Source of the DNA: Dokdonia sp. Dokd-P16
GTDB lineage: Bacteria; Bacteroidota; Bacteroidia; Flavobacteriales; Flavobacteriaceae
Direction: 5' to 3'
Assembly: GCF_003095655.1 (NCBI RefSeq)
Contig: NZ_CP029151.1
Location: forward strand, 2,417,001 to 2,481,000
DNA length: 64,000 nt
Below the pieces are notes generated by a model. That model was not told the origin of the DNA, searched no databases, and was given only the letters and a program-made list of their open reading frames with translations. Below are positions 1 through 8,135 of this stretch, in pieces. The translations under genes and the position numbers were made by a program. Within the stretch, counting starts at the first letter, position 1. Each line of letters starts with the position of its first letter.

Positions 1-639
1 AATGAAGATGTTATCGAGATACTAGGCTCTCCAAAGATGGAACGTAACAAGTATGAGAATAACGACGTTGCCGGAGTTGTTACGGGTCTTGCATGGACAC
101 GAGTAGGAGGAGATATCTTATTTATAGAATCTGCTTTATCAAAAGGTAAAGGAACACTATCTATCACAGGGAACCTAGGTAAAGTGATGAAGGAGAGTGC
201 TACCATAGCCATGGAGTACATTAAAGCAAATGCAGAAATATTAGGTCTTGACCCAACTATATTTGATAAGTATAATGTACACATACACGTACCAGAAGGA
301 GCAACTCCTAAAGATGGTCCTAGTGCAGGTATTACCATGCTTACATCTCTAGTTTCTTTATTTACACAACGTAAAGTGAAGAAAAATCTAGCGATGACGG
401 GTGAGATTACCCTAAGAGGAAAGGTACTACCAGTAGGAGGAATTAAAGAAAAGATTCTTGCTGCCAAGCGTGCTAAAATTAAGGAAATACTCTTATGTGA
501 GCAAAACCGTCGCGACATAGAAGAGATCAAGCAAGACTACTTAAAAGGCTTAACATTCCACTATGTGAGTGACATGAGCGAAGTGCTAGAACTAGCACTT
601 ACTAAGCAAAAAGTAAAAAATGCTAAAACACTAGCTTAA
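1..639 (+). CDS. lon: Lon protease, C-terminal proteolytic domain (5' end outside window)
   Basis: The frame is open from the first base, so this is the 3' part of a longer gene. What remains is the Lon proteolytic domain: the GLAWT and GGD segments near the start, the catalytic serine in PKDGPSAG (codon at 322-324) and the catalytic lysine in [12 protein letters not shown] (codon at 445-447). Lon is a cytoplasmic ATP-dependent serine-lysine protease that degrades misfolded and regulatory proteins. The AAA+ and N-terminal domains must lie upstream of base 1. The gene ends before a clear hairpin terminator and is followed by porQ and cmk, an arrangement I recall from other Flavobacteriia. Both catalytic residues are intact, so this copy looks functional. 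Confidence 0.95.
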   Translation, partial: NEDVIEILGSPKMERNKYENNDVAGVVTGLAWTRVGGDILFIESALSKGKGTLSITGNLGKVMKESATIAMEYIKANAEILGLDPTIFDKYNVHIHVPEGATPKDGPSAGITMLTSLVSLFTQRKVKKNLAMTGEITLRGKVLPVGGIKEKILAAKRAKIKEILLCEQNRRDIEEIKQDYLKGLTFHYVSDMSEVLELALTKQKVKNAKTLA

Positions 640-679
640 GGTTAGTTTATCAAATTTTGGCGAAAGCGTAAAATTATAC

Positions 680-710
680 AAGGGAAACTCAACAAGAGTT
701 TCCCTTTTTC
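680..710 (+). terminator. Rho-independent terminator after lon
   Basis: A perfect 10-bp stem (681-690 AGGGAAACTC with 696-705 GAGTTTCCCT) with a 5-nt loop is followed by a T run. It lies 40 nt after the lon stop. A half copy of the window's palindrome (GGCGAAAGCGTA, about 659-670) sits between the stop and the hairpin. Confidence 0.8.
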
Positions 711-796
711 TTTATCCTATAGTTCTAATTATTTCCCATCCCTCTCAAAATATACTATCATTGCAATCGTTAAGTATCATGATGCAGTACTGATTA

Positions 797-1813
797 ATGA
801 AAAAGAGTCTCTTTTTATTCTTGTTTGCGTGTTCACTAACGGCCTTTGGTCAGTTAGGGGGACGTGCTACCTATCAGTTTCTCAACTTAATGTCATCACC
901 TAGGCAAGCTGCTTTAGGAGGTAAAATCATTACAAACTACGACTACGACCCAGACTCTGCGCTCTATAATCCAGCCAATATTAACTATAGGATGGATAAT
1001 CAACTTTCTATAAATTATGTAAACTACCTGGCAGATATCAATTATGGGACGGCGTCTTATGCCTATTTATGGGATAGACGCACACAGGTCTTGCATGCGG
1101 GAATCACTTATGTAAATTACGGAACCTTTGATGGAAGAGATGAGAATGGGAACTCGACTGGAGAATTTGGCGGTAGTGAGGCGTCGCTTTCACTAGGCTA
1201 TGCACTTAATATTCCGTACACAGATTTTCACGTGGGGGCAAATGTAAAATTAATCACCTCTACACTAGCCGAGTATTCATCGGCGGGAGGAGCGATAGAT
1301 CTTGGGCTTACTTATAATTATGAAGATTGGGATCTCAACGCAGCATTAGTGGTACGTAATATAGGAACCCAATTTACACCTTATGTAGATACTTTTGAGA
1401 AGCTTCCGCTAGAGATAGACGCTGGTATTTCTCAGATTTTGCCTAATGTCCCTATACGCTGGCACGTGACGCTAGAAAACCTTCAATTATGGAATATCGC
1501 CTTTGAGAATGAAGCTAGAGGTACTACAGATCTTGACGGAAATACCACCACAGAAAAAATAGGAATTCTCGATAACGTAATACGTCACGCGATTGTGGGT
1601 GTAGAGTTGTTTCCTAAAGGTGGATTTAACGTGCGACTGGGCTATAACTTCCGTAGGAGTGAGGAGCTGCGTATAATCAATCAGCGTAGTTTTGCAGGTA
1701 TCAGTGCAGGCTTTGGGATTAAGATTAACAAGATGCGTTTCAATTATGCATATGCTCGATATAACAGCGCTGCGGCAAGCAGTTTCTTTGGTCTAGGTAT
1801 CGATTTACAATAA
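797..1813 (+). CDS. porQ: Type IX secretion system protein PorQ-like
   Basis: The 338-residue protein starts with a signal peptide (about residues 1-18, cut after FGQ). The rest reads as an outer-membrane beta-barrel, with alternating aromatic/polar strands and the early segment QFLNLMSSPRQAALGG that is typical of PorQ. PorQ is an outer-membrane component of the Bacteroidota type IX secretion system and belongs to the PorV/FadL-like barrel group. The position between lon and cmk agrees with the order I recall in related genomes. The ATG at 797 directly precedes the signal peptide. Assignment rests on the N-terminal pattern and context. A generic barrel protein is the alternative. Confidence 0.8.
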   Translation: MKKSLFLFLFACSLTAFGQLGGRATYQFLNLMSSPRQAALGGKIITNYDYDPDSALYNPANINYRMDNQLSINYVNYLADINYGTASYAYLWDRRTQVLHAGITYVNYGTFDGRDENGNSTGEFGGSEASLSLGYALNIPYTDFHVGANVKLITSTLAEYSSAGGAIDLGLTYNYEDWDLNAALVVRNIGTQFTPYVDTFEKLPLEIDAGISQILPNVPIRWHVTLENLQLWNIAFENEARGTTDLDGNTTTEKIGILDNVIRHAIVGVELFPKGGFNVRLGYNFRRSEELRIINQRSFAGISAGFGIKINKMRFNYAYARYNSAAASSFFGLGIDLQ

Positions 1814-1860
1814 TTCTTTTCAGTTTTAGGAGCAGCACATTTTAGGTGTATTTGCAAGGT

Positions 1861-1935
1861 GGTTTCCCGCTTTTCATTACAATTCCTCGTTGCGCTATCG
1901 CTACACTGCGGGATTTTCATTGCAATCGGGGCTAG
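1861..1935. repeat. Intergenic element with direct and inverted repeats upstream of cmk
   Basis: The 249-nt gap before cmk contains an internally repeated segment. TTTTCATTRCAATY occurs at 1871-1884 and again at 1914-1927, and CCCGC (1866-1870) pairs with GCGGG (1908-1912). The segment ends in CAATCGGGGCTAG, which resembles dispersed intergenic elements I recall from Bacteroidota. Only one copy was noticed here, so calling it a genome-wide repeat is an inference. The cmk frame happens to stay open across it. Confidence 0.35.
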
Positions 1936-2062
1936 GGAGTCAAGAAGCTGTCTTTTTGCAATTGATGGAAGTAGTATGCTCATTTTAATAAGGAGATATT
2001 CTTTAAATCTATTTAGTAGGCACTATCATAGGTTTTCCTATTTTTGTGTAAAACACATACCC

Positions 2063-2758
2063 TTGAAAATTACCATTGCTATAGACGGATATTCATCCAC
2101 AGGAAAAAGTACCGTAGCCAAACAACTTGCAGACTGGCTAGAATACATTTATGTAGATACGGGTGCGATGTATCGCGCAGTCACCTTATATGCAATGGAA
2201 AATAGCCTTATCTCTGATGGTTTTTTTGATAAAGAAACGTTAGTAAAAAGGCTTGATGATATCGAGATTTCATTTACAAGAGAAACCGCTTCTGGAAAAG
2301 CAGAGGTTTGTCTTAACGGGAAGAATGTTGAGAAGTACATAAGAACCCTAGAAGTTTCTTCCTTTGTGAGTCCTATAGCTACCATCTCAGAAGTGCGCGC
2401 CAAACTCGTAGAGCAGCAGCAACGCATGGGGGAAGAAAAAGGAATAGTGATGGATGGCCGTGATATAGGTACCGTAGTATTTCCTAAAGCCGAGCTTAAA
2501 ATATTTATGACCGCTAGTGCAGAAGAACGTGCAAAGCGTCGTTACAATGAGCTTGTAGAAAGAGGTGATAAAGTGAGTTATGAAGCTGTACTCTCTAACG
2601 TAGTAGAGCGAGATCACATAGATACTACTCGTGAAGATTCTCCACTCGTAAAAGCAGCCGATGCTATTGAGATAGACAATACAGAAACTAATATTGAAGA
2701 TCAGTTTCATACTATCTTACAACTGGCAAAAGATCGTATTGCAAAACGTCTCGTTTAA
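2063..2758 (+). CDS. cmk: Cytidylate kinase
   Basis: This enzyme phosphorylates CMP and dCMP with ATP in pyrimidine nucleotide metabolism. The P-loop is IAIDGYSSTGKSTVAKQL at the very N-terminus, followed by VDTGAMYRAVT (substrate binding) and GRDIGTVVFPKAELKIFMTA, all standard for Cmk. The frame is open back to 1859, but residues before the P-loop look like translated intergenic DNA. I therefore choose the TTG at 2063, which gives a 231-residue protein of family length starting LKITIAIDG. A TATTTTTG -7-like box lies just upstream at 2039-2046. It is followed after 6 nt by the DUF4345 gene, suggesting co-transcription. Confidence 0.92.
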   Translation: MKITIAIDGYSSTGKSTVAKQLADWLEYIYVDTGAMYRAVTLYAMENSLISDGFFDKETLVKRLDDIEISFTRETASGKAEVCLNGKNVEKYIRTLEVSSFVSPIATISEVRAKLVEQQQRMGEEKGIVMDGRDIGTVVFPKAELKIFMTASAEERAKRRYNELVERGDKVSYEAVLSNVVERDHIDTTREDSPLVKAADAIEIDNTETNIEDQFHTILQLAKDRIAKRLV

Positions 2759-2764
2759 TCGATA

Positions 2765-3154
2765 ATGTCTAGGCTTCCTAAAAATTTACAACTAGCGCTA
2801 TCTGCATGTATTGTGATAGCCATGTCATTTGTTTATGGAGCGCATCCCAGTGTTATACTCCCTTATATTTTTGGCTTCGAAGTTCAAAACTTAGAGCTCA
2901 AGAATATCTTTAGAGCAATCATGGGGATCTACATCGCCTTTGGCGGTTATTGGATATATGGTGTTATTAAGGAAAATCACTGGAAATCTGCAACCATAGT
3001 AAACGTACTATTTATGGGTGGTCTCGCAGGAGGTAGGTTAGTCAGCGCCATTCTAGACGGCTGGTCACCACAATACGGTGCAGGAATGATAGCCGAAGCT
3101 GTCATGATGTGGTGGGGTTTATGGAATCTTAGGTTTTATGATGAAAATTTTTAA
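2765..3154 (+). CDS. DUF4345-like small integral membrane protein
   Basis: This 129-residue protein has about four hydrophobic segments (residues ~8-27, 45-65, 72-95 and 105-122) with small-residue motifs such as FMGGLAGGRLVSAILDG. This matches the DUF4345 family of four-helix inner-membrane proteins, whose function is unknown. It starts 6 nt after cmk and its end overlaps the following lipoprotein gene by 17 nt, so the three probably share a transcript. No catalytic motif is visible. Confidence 0.6.
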   Translation: MSRLPKNLQLALSACIVIAMSFVYGAHPSVILPYIFGFEVQNLELKNIFRAIMGIYIAFGGYWIYGVIKENHWKSATIVNVLFMGGLAGGRLVSAILDGWSPQYGAGMIAEAVMMWWGLWNLRFYDENF

Positions 3155-3749
3155 AGAATTTAGAAGTGTAATTGTTGTTTCTGTTTTAATGTATTTTACA
3201 ACTAGTTGCGGTAATAATAAGAGCAAAATCCCATTAAAGAAAGAACAACAAAATTTTCTTACAATTAGAAATCTGGCGAATGGATTTATTGAGTATGATA
3301 TCGACACATTAGCGAACTTTAGGGAAATAACTAAAATTTTAGAAGAGATTGATTGCGAAAAAAATTATGCGCTTTTTAAGCTAGAAACTAATAGTAAAAT
3401 CTTCAAAATACAACCACTACAATCTTGCGGTGATATATTTCATTATAAAATGAAAGAAGTAGTTTATATTAATACAGATAGTATTACTGTAAATAATGAT
3501 CTAGACTATCCAATAGATAGTCTTAACTCGGTATTGCGTAATCACTTGCTAAATTTTAATGGTGATAATAATTATCCTTCAGCTGCAGAAAGAAAATGGA
3601 TAAGTATCAACGTTGATGATTCAAAAAAAATTGACGACACAAAAATTTTACTACTTAAAATAATTGATGAAATTAATAGTATTGAAAGTAATGTGGATTT
3701 TGGGTTTATGTTTGAAAATTCTGGATTAATTGAAGTTGTTGAAGAATAA
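3138..3749 (+). CDS. Lipoprotein of unknown function
   Basis: The 203-residue protein begins with a charged stretch and a hydrophobic core ending in the lipobox FTTSC, so it is probably lipid-anchored in the envelope. The mature part is rich in Asn, Asp, Ile and Lys and has no domain I recognise. Base composition is more AT-rich than cmk. The start overlaps the DUF4345 gene by 17 nt; an ATG one codon further in is equally possible. A bidirectional hairpin follows. Function is unknown. Confidence 0.7.
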   Translation: MMKIFKEFRSVIVVSVLMYFTTSCGNNKSKIPLKKEQQNFLTIRNLANGFIEYDIDTLANFREITKILEEIDCEKNYALFKLETNSKIFKIQPLQSCGDIFHYKMKEVVYINTDSITVNNDLDYPIDSLNSVLRNHLLNFNGDNNYPSAAERKWISINVDDSKKIDDTKILLLKIIDEINSIESNVDFGFMFENSGLIEVVEE

Positions 3750-3857
3750 TAGTAGCCAAATTATAAACAGCAATTAAGAGACAATCCGAATTATCAATAC
3801 TATGATTGTTTAAATGATTGATAAGTTGCTGCTTGTTTGTAAACTTCAAAATAATAA

Positions 3858-3905
3858 AAACGTCTACCGTGATAAGAATGAATCACAATAGACGTTTGTT
3901 TTTAC
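3858..3905. terminator. Bidirectional hairpin terminator between convergent genes
   Basis: AAACGTCTA (3858-3866) pairs with TAGACGTTT (3889-3897), with an inner GTGAT/ATCAC stem (3869-3873 and 3882-3886). It is flanked by A-rich sequence on the left and T-rich sequence on the right, so it can stop transcripts from the lipoprotein gene and from the minus-strand dgcA-like gene. Confidence 0.75.
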
Positions 3906-3920
3906 AGTTAAATTTATTCC

Positions 3921-4982
3921 TTAAAAATCACTCAATCCCAAGCCAGCTTTTCCATTAGGTCTTAAGATTCCTTTCTCTAGGCTAAAGAGCCCTTTAAAAG
4001 GATCATTCTCAAAATCTAGATGTCCATCAAGGTCTGCATATACGGTATTAGGACGAGAAAGCGCAAAGTGTAATCCTGAGGAGATGCCAAGTCTGCACTC
4101 ATCTATACAGCCTATCATAGCCTCTAATCCTGCAGCTCTTGCTACAGAGTTGATATGCATCGCTTCCATAATACCACCTACCTTTTGAATCTTGATATTG
4201 ACCATATTCATACGGCTGTTTTGAGCAAGTCTAAAAGCGTCTTTCAGTGACTTTAAACTCTCGTCTGCCATTACTGGAATGTGAACTTTTCTCGTTACTT
4301 CTCCTAGTTTTTCTTCGTCTGCGACTAGGGTTGGTTGTTCTAGTATTTCTATGCGTGCTGTTCTGGTTTTTTCAACAAATTGTACAGCTTGTGCTACGGT
4401 GTAACCTTGGTTGCCATCAAAGCGTAGCGTGAGGTTTGGATGATTTTCGCGCAAGCGGTGTATTTTTTCTACATCCTCCTCCAGCGATAATCCTCCTTTG
4501 AGCTTAATAATTGTAAATCCTTGGTATACATATTCTTGAGCTTGCTTCAAAGTCTCTTCTATACTTAAAATACCTATGGTAATACTCGTTGCAATACTAT
4601 CACGATAACCGCCCAAAAATTGATAAAGCGGCACATCCATCTTTTTTGAAGCAATGTCTAGTAACGCCATATCCACCATCGCTAGCGCAGAGGAGATAAC
4701 ACTGAGCAGTGGCTTTAACTCATCAAGAATGCGCGCATAGTTGAGTGCATTTTTATCTTTAAGATATGGAATAATGACAAGGTCTAGCGCTCTAGCTACA
4801 TCATCACCAGTTTCCTTAGTAACCTCAAGATCTGGAGCAGCGCAACCTAAGCCTATGATGTTACTATCTGTTTCTATCTTGAGAATAAAATTAGTTGCCT
4901 GCGATACAGTCTCATAAGCAATCGTATAGGGTGCAGTGAGTGTAAGTTCTAGTCGCTCGTAACTAACGTTTGTGATTTTCAT
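3921..4982 (-). CDS. dgcA: Enolase-superfamily racemase/epimerase, DgcA-like (N-acetyl-D-Glu racemase or L-Ala-D/L-Glu epimerase)
   Basis: The 353-residue protein has the muconate-lactonizing-enzyme-type enolase layout. An N-terminal capping domain is followed by a barrel carrying KLKGG (KxK base), the metal ligands in RFDGNQ, LEQP and MADES, and the second-half lysine in NIKIQKVGG. This is the dipeptide-epimerase subgroup. The gene lies 3 nt after a DUF1611 gene. That pair is known as DgcN-DgcA in marine bacteria and haloarchaea, where D-glutamate is N-acetylated and then racemised. I infer the DgcA role from the pairing; without the neighbour I would have called it L-Ala-D/L-Glu epimerase. 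The catalytic residues look complete. Confidence 0.75.
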   Translation of the reverse strand: MKITNVSYERLELTLTAPYTIAYETVSQATNFILKIETDSNIIGLGCAAPDLEVTKETGDDVARALDLVIIPYLKDKNALNYARILDELKPLLSVISSALAMVDMALLDIASKKMDVPLYQFLGGYRDSIATSITIGILSIEETLKQAQEYVYQGFTIIKLKGGLSLEEDVEKIHRLRENHPNLTLRFDGNQGYTVAQAVQFVEKTRTARIEILEQPTLVADEEKLGEVTRKVHIPVMADESLKSLKDAFRLAQNSRMNMVNIKIQKVGGIMEAMHINSVARAAGLEAMIGCIDECRLGISSGLHFALSRPNTVYADLDGHLDFENDPFKGLFSLEKGILRPNGKAGLGLSDF

Positions 4983-4985
4983 TGA

Positions 4986-6059
4986 TTATTTAATGTGTTT
5001 TTCAAGAACCTTTATTAAGCCTTCTGCGCCATGAGCAAGTACATCAAAAGCAGGAAGGCCTGTTTCTTCTGTAATCGCTTTACAAGCTGGTTCAATTTGT
5101 TCTAGTGTCATATTCTCGTGATTTACCGTAACTGCAATAACTTTTTTTCCAGAGATTACCTCGATGGCCTTAATTTGTTCTTGTAATGAGTGCAATTTAT
5201 AGCCAGGGAATCCATCATATTCTAGACGTGTAGGAGCGTGTTGTAAGATTACATAGTCTGGTCTTCCAGCTGCAAGGATTTCAAAACCTCCAGGGTATGC
5301 TGGGTTCATAAGACTTCCTTGACCTTCTATTACGATTACATCAGGTTGTTCATTATGGTATGCACTTACTACTGCGTGCTCTATCTCTCCAGACACAAAG
5401 TCGTTAATGCAGCTATCCATCACCATGCTGTATTTTGCTCCTTGCATCCATGCAGTTTGACCTGTACCAATCATCTCCGCTTTTTTACCGCTATTGCGCA
5501 GTCCGTGCACAATTAACCATGAGGTCGTGCGCTTACCAATAGCGCTATCTGTACCTAAAACAGCAATCTTAAGACAATTCACTTTTTCTATTTCGCCAGA
5601 GAAAAAATGAAGGGTGTCGCGATCTGGAGTTTTACGCACGTCACGTATTTGGATATTGTGCTCTTTACTAAGCGCTACAAGATGCTGATCATTAGTAAGG
5701 AAATCATGCAAACCACTATCGATATTCCAGCTTTGTTTAATCGCTGTTGCAATAGTTGCTCTTGCTTCCTCAGGAAGACGCCCACCATCTGGCGCAAGAC
5801 CGATCACAAGTGATTTTGGAAATTTTTTTCCGCCTTGTAATGATGAAATAGCAGTCTCGATGTTTTCAAAAATTAGTATTCCATTAGGTTTCCCGTCCAG
5901 CACTTCGCCAGCATCTTTGCCAGTATACGTACTATCTATAATTCCCACGACATTATAACGTTCTGTAAAGCGCACTAGGCCGTGAGCTGTTTTTCCGTTT
6001 GGAGTGTTAAAAGCGCCTTGACAGTATACAAGAGCATTTCCGTCTATTGATTTTTTCAT
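4986..6059 (-). CDS. dgcN: DUF1611 family protein, DgcN-like (D-glutamate N-acetyltransferase)
   Basis: The 357-residue protein has a Rossmann-like N-terminal half (VVGIIDSTYTGKDAGEVLDG) and a P-loop-like C-terminal half (AVLGTDSAIGKRTTS, about residue 167 on, and VIVIEGQGSLMNPAYPG). This is the DUF1611 arrangement. Members paired with an enolase-superfamily racemase have been shown to be DgcN, which acetylates D-glutamate. Here the partner follows after 3 nt, so the two are surely co-transcribed. Substrate is inferred from the pairing, not visible in the sequence. Confidence 0.75.
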   Translation of the reverse strand: MKKSIDGNALVYCQGAFNTPNGKTAHGLVRFTERYNVVGIIDSTYTGKDAGEVLDGKPNGILIFENIETAISSLQGGKKFPKSLVIGLAPDGGRLPEEARATIATAIKQSWNIDSGLHDFLTNDQHLVALSKEHNIQIRDVRKTPDRDTLHFFSGEIEKVNCLKIAVLGTDSAIGKRTTSWLIVHGLRNSGKKAEMIGTGQTAWMQGAKYSMVMDSCINDFVSGEIEHAVVSAYHNEQPDVIVIEGQGSLMNPAYPGGFEILAAGRPDYVILQHAPTRLEYDGFPGYKLHSLQEQIKAIEVISGKKVIAVTVNHENMTLEQIEPACKAITEETGLPAFDVLAHGAEGLIKVLEKHIK

Positions 6060-6119
6060 ATAAGTGTCCTGAGTAAACAGGTATGTGTTAATATTATATC
6101 CAGCGACTGCTGGTGGTAG

Positions 6120-7181
6120 TTAATTTTTTGCAGTAAGTACTGCTACAAAACGATCTGGAGCGAGGTTCTCCTTCTCATCAAGTTCTAGGAGAGCGATAAG
6201 TCCAGCAGTTGATGCAGGAAGAATGCGTAATCCCTCTTTTTTGAGTAGGAGCGTACTCATCTCTCTCATTTTTTTATCACTAATGTTAAATGCTTTACCA
6301 TCAGATTGCTGGATAGCATACAGAGCTTCCTCTCCATCAAAGCTGTGCCAGTTTATGAGTGGCTCATTGTACTTAGTTTCTTTAATCTTATCTGGATCAA
6401 GATCACGACAGTGGTCTAGTCCTTCTTTATGAGATTGAATAATAGGATTCTTACCTGTAGAAGAAGCTGCAATCATTTTAGGAATGCGAGAGGTTTTACC
6501 TCGTTTGTATAAACTCACAAAGCCTCTATAAATCCCAGCAAATAAAGTTCCATTAGATACTGGAGCAGCACAATACTGTGGCGCATCACCGAGCTCATCT
6601 ACAATCTCTACAGCAATTTGCGAGTATGCAGATATCTGTAACGGTGTGTTTGCACCTCCAGGGTTTGCGTCATACCATTCATATTCTTGTGCTAGTTTGC
6701 TGCTCGCAGTAACTACCTCCTCATAACTACCTTGTAGCCTAAAAATCGTTGCTCCTAGACGTTCCATCTCTATGATACGGTCTGTGTGATAGGACTCTGG
6801 GATGTAAATGTTACAAGCAATTCCGCCTAACTTTGCAGCAAGTGCAACTGCGACACCGTAATTACCGCAAGTGGCGAGTGACATGGTATGAAAATTTCTA
6901 CGCAGCGCATCATATACTTGTGCAAAGGCAATTCTATCCTTTTGTGTTCCCGTAGGGTTATCACCTTCGTATTTGATGTATAACTGTCTAATATCAAACT
7001 CACGTTCAAGAGATTTTGCTCTTGTAAGACCTGTGTCACCTACTTCTAGGTTAATAATGTCTTCGTAAGATTCTAAACGGTCTGTAAGTGATTTTGTGGT
7101 GTCTTTTACAAACAGACTAAGTGCCATCGCTTCTGAGGATACTTTATTATCTGATGATTTTACACCGTCTTTAAGATTCAT
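6120..7181 (-). CDS. Fold-type II PLP-dependent enzyme, threonine-synthase-like
   Basis: The protein has the tryptophan-synthase-beta/threonine-synthase fold signature. NPTGTQKDR carries the PLP lysine, ATCGNYGVAVA the phosphate-side loop, and a C-terminal PASTAGL segment follows. I start at the ATG at 7181 (MNLKDGVKSSD), because the upstream extension begins at a TTG and reads like leader DNA. The gene lies 60 nt before dgcN on the same strand, so the three probably form one unit. Threonine synthase, a lyase or an amino-acid racemase/dehydratase are all possible. The context points to amino-acid catabolism, but the substrate cannot be told from sequence. A palindrome copy lies 50 nt upstream. 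Confidence 0.7.
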   Translation of the reverse strand: MNLKDGVKSSDNKVSSEAMALSLFVKDTTKSLTDRLESYEDIINLEVGDTGLTRAKSLEREFDIRQLYIKYEGDNPTGTQKDRIAFAQVYDALRRNFHTMSLATCGNYGVAVALAAKLGGIACNIYIPESYHTDRIIEMERLGATIFRLQGSYEEVVTASSKLAQEYEWYDANPGGANTPLQISAYSQIAVEIVDELGDAPQYCAAPVSNGTLFAGIYRGFVSLYKRGKTSRIPKMIAASSTGKNPIIQSHKEGLDHCRDLDPDKIKETKYNEPLINWHSFDGEEALYAIQQSDGKAFNISDKKMREMSTLLLKKEGLRILPASTAGLIALLELDEKENLAPDRFVAVLTAKN

Positions 7182-7230
7182 AATTTTAAAACTTAAAATT
7201 GTGGAGTGCAACTTGTTGTGGAGGGAATAC

Positions 7231-7246
7231 CGCTTTCGCGAAAGCG
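7231..7246. repeat. Palindrome copy 1 (CGCTTTCGCGAAAGCG)
   Basis: Perfect 16-bp palindrome followed by TA, in the gap between the PLP-enzyme gene and the terminator of the next minus-strand gene. Confidence 0.95.
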
Positions 7247-7260
7247 TACATTAAATCCAT

Positions 7261-7295
7261 AAAAATAGGGCAGAAGGTATTACCAACTGCCCTAT
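7261..7295 (-). terminator. Rho-independent terminator of the 7315-7617 gene
   Basis: ATAGGGCAG (7265-7273) pairs with CTGCCCTAT (7287-7295). Read on the minus strand the stem is followed by TTTTT, and it lies 20 nt after the stop of the small exported protein. Confidence 0.8.
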
Positions 7296-7314
7296 GGTTA
7301 TAAAGTTATTGAGC

Positions 7315-7617
7315 TTATTTAATTAACTCAAGAGCAGTAATAGAAAGTACATCATACTCCTCATCATCCTCATTGATCTCTGAAGTTGTAGTGTACGTTA
7401 CTTTAAATATTTGTCCTTGAAACGCCTCAGTAGTAAGGTCAAATTGCTTTGCAGCAGCATCACTCATGGCGTCAAAAGAATGTGTAAGCTCATCTGCATC
7501 TTCAAAATAGAAAGTACCTTCTGCATAGCCAGTAAAAGTAGCGGTAACGCTATCTGTAGTTTGTACATTAAGAGCTAGTGTAACCACTGTAAAAAGGGCA
7601 ATAAACATTGTTTTCAT
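7315..7617 (-). CDS. Small exported protein of unknown function
   Basis: A 100-residue protein starting with a signal peptide (KTMFIALFTVVTLALNV). The rest is acidic, with a beta-rich look (TATFTGYAEGTFYFEDADE). No lipobox and no family recognised. It stands as its own unit with a terminator right after it. Confidence 0.65.
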   Translation of the reverse strand: MKTMFIALFTVVTLALNVQTTDSVTATFTGYAEGTFYFEDADELTHSFDAMSDAAAKQFDLTTEAFQGQIFKVTYTTTSEINEDDEEYDVLSITALELIK

Positions 7618-7760
7618 AATAGTGTAAATTAAAAAGTGTTGTTAATTTAAAATTGCCGCGTGTGCGACCACTATCAAATAGATTTCCCAATCTAGGATTT
7701 TACCCTATACCTTATACGTAGTGGGAGATAAGAATGTTACAAAAGGTGTTACAATTTTTT

Positions 7761-7780
7761 AAAATAATTGCAATTATTTT
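7761..7780 (-). terminator. AT-rich perfect palindrome at the 3' end of the acidic-protein gene
   Basis: AAAATAATTGCAATTATTTT is a perfect 20-bp palindrome that touches the stop codon of the 7780-8097 gene. It may act as a weak terminator for the polyamine operon; its stem is almost all A-T, so this is tentative. Confidence 0.4.
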
Positions 7781-8097
7781 TAATCCTCTCGTTCTTCTTG
7801 ATCTTCGTCCTCTATATCGAGATCTAGATCGTCATCATCTGTATCATCATCGTCATACTCATCTTGGTCAAAGTCCTCCATTGCCACAACAAGGCGCTTA
7901 CTTACTTTAACAAGGTATAAGGTGTCTTCTGTAGTTACTTCTACACAATCTACCATCTCACCTTGAGCATTTTTAAAAGAGATAATATGATGAGACTCAT
8001 ACCCATCTGGATACTTTGCAACTAGTAAATTTAATATATCATCATTGAGTTTTGCATAGTCTACAATGACGCGTCTTAGGTTACTCGGTTTTTTCAT
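7780..8097 (-). CDS. Conserved small protein with acidic tail
   Basis: The 105-residue protein has a compact N-terminal part (RRVIVDYAKLNDDILNLL, then VEVTTEDTLYLVKVS) and a C-terminal tail of almost only Asp and Glu (about residues 75-105). I recall similar flavobacterial proteins labelled DNA primase, apparently wrongly, since no primase motif is present. I start at MKKPSNLRR (8097); the upstream 11 codons run into the intergenic gap. It follows the deoxyhypusine-synthase-like gene after 38 nt and so may be the last gene of the polyamine operon. Function unknown. Confidence 0.65.
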   Translation of the reverse strand: MKKPSNLRRVIVDYAKLNDDILNLLVAKYPDGYESHHIISFKNAQGEMVDCVEVTTEDTLYLVKVSKRLVVAMEDFDQDEYDDDDTDDDDLDLDIEDEDQEERED

Positions 8098-8135
8098 TAT
8101 GCGTTTATTATTAAAGATGTGTTGAGACACCTTAT

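Noticed and set aside
1859-2062. N-terminal extension of cmk by 68 residues
   Set aside because: The frame is open, but the extension translates the intergenic element and precedes a P-loop that is normally at the very N-terminus. The TTG at 2063 gives a standard-length enzyme.
4444-4457. TTTTCGCGCAAGCG in the dgcA-like gene
   Set aside because: One mismatch in the core; not counted without a wider statistic.
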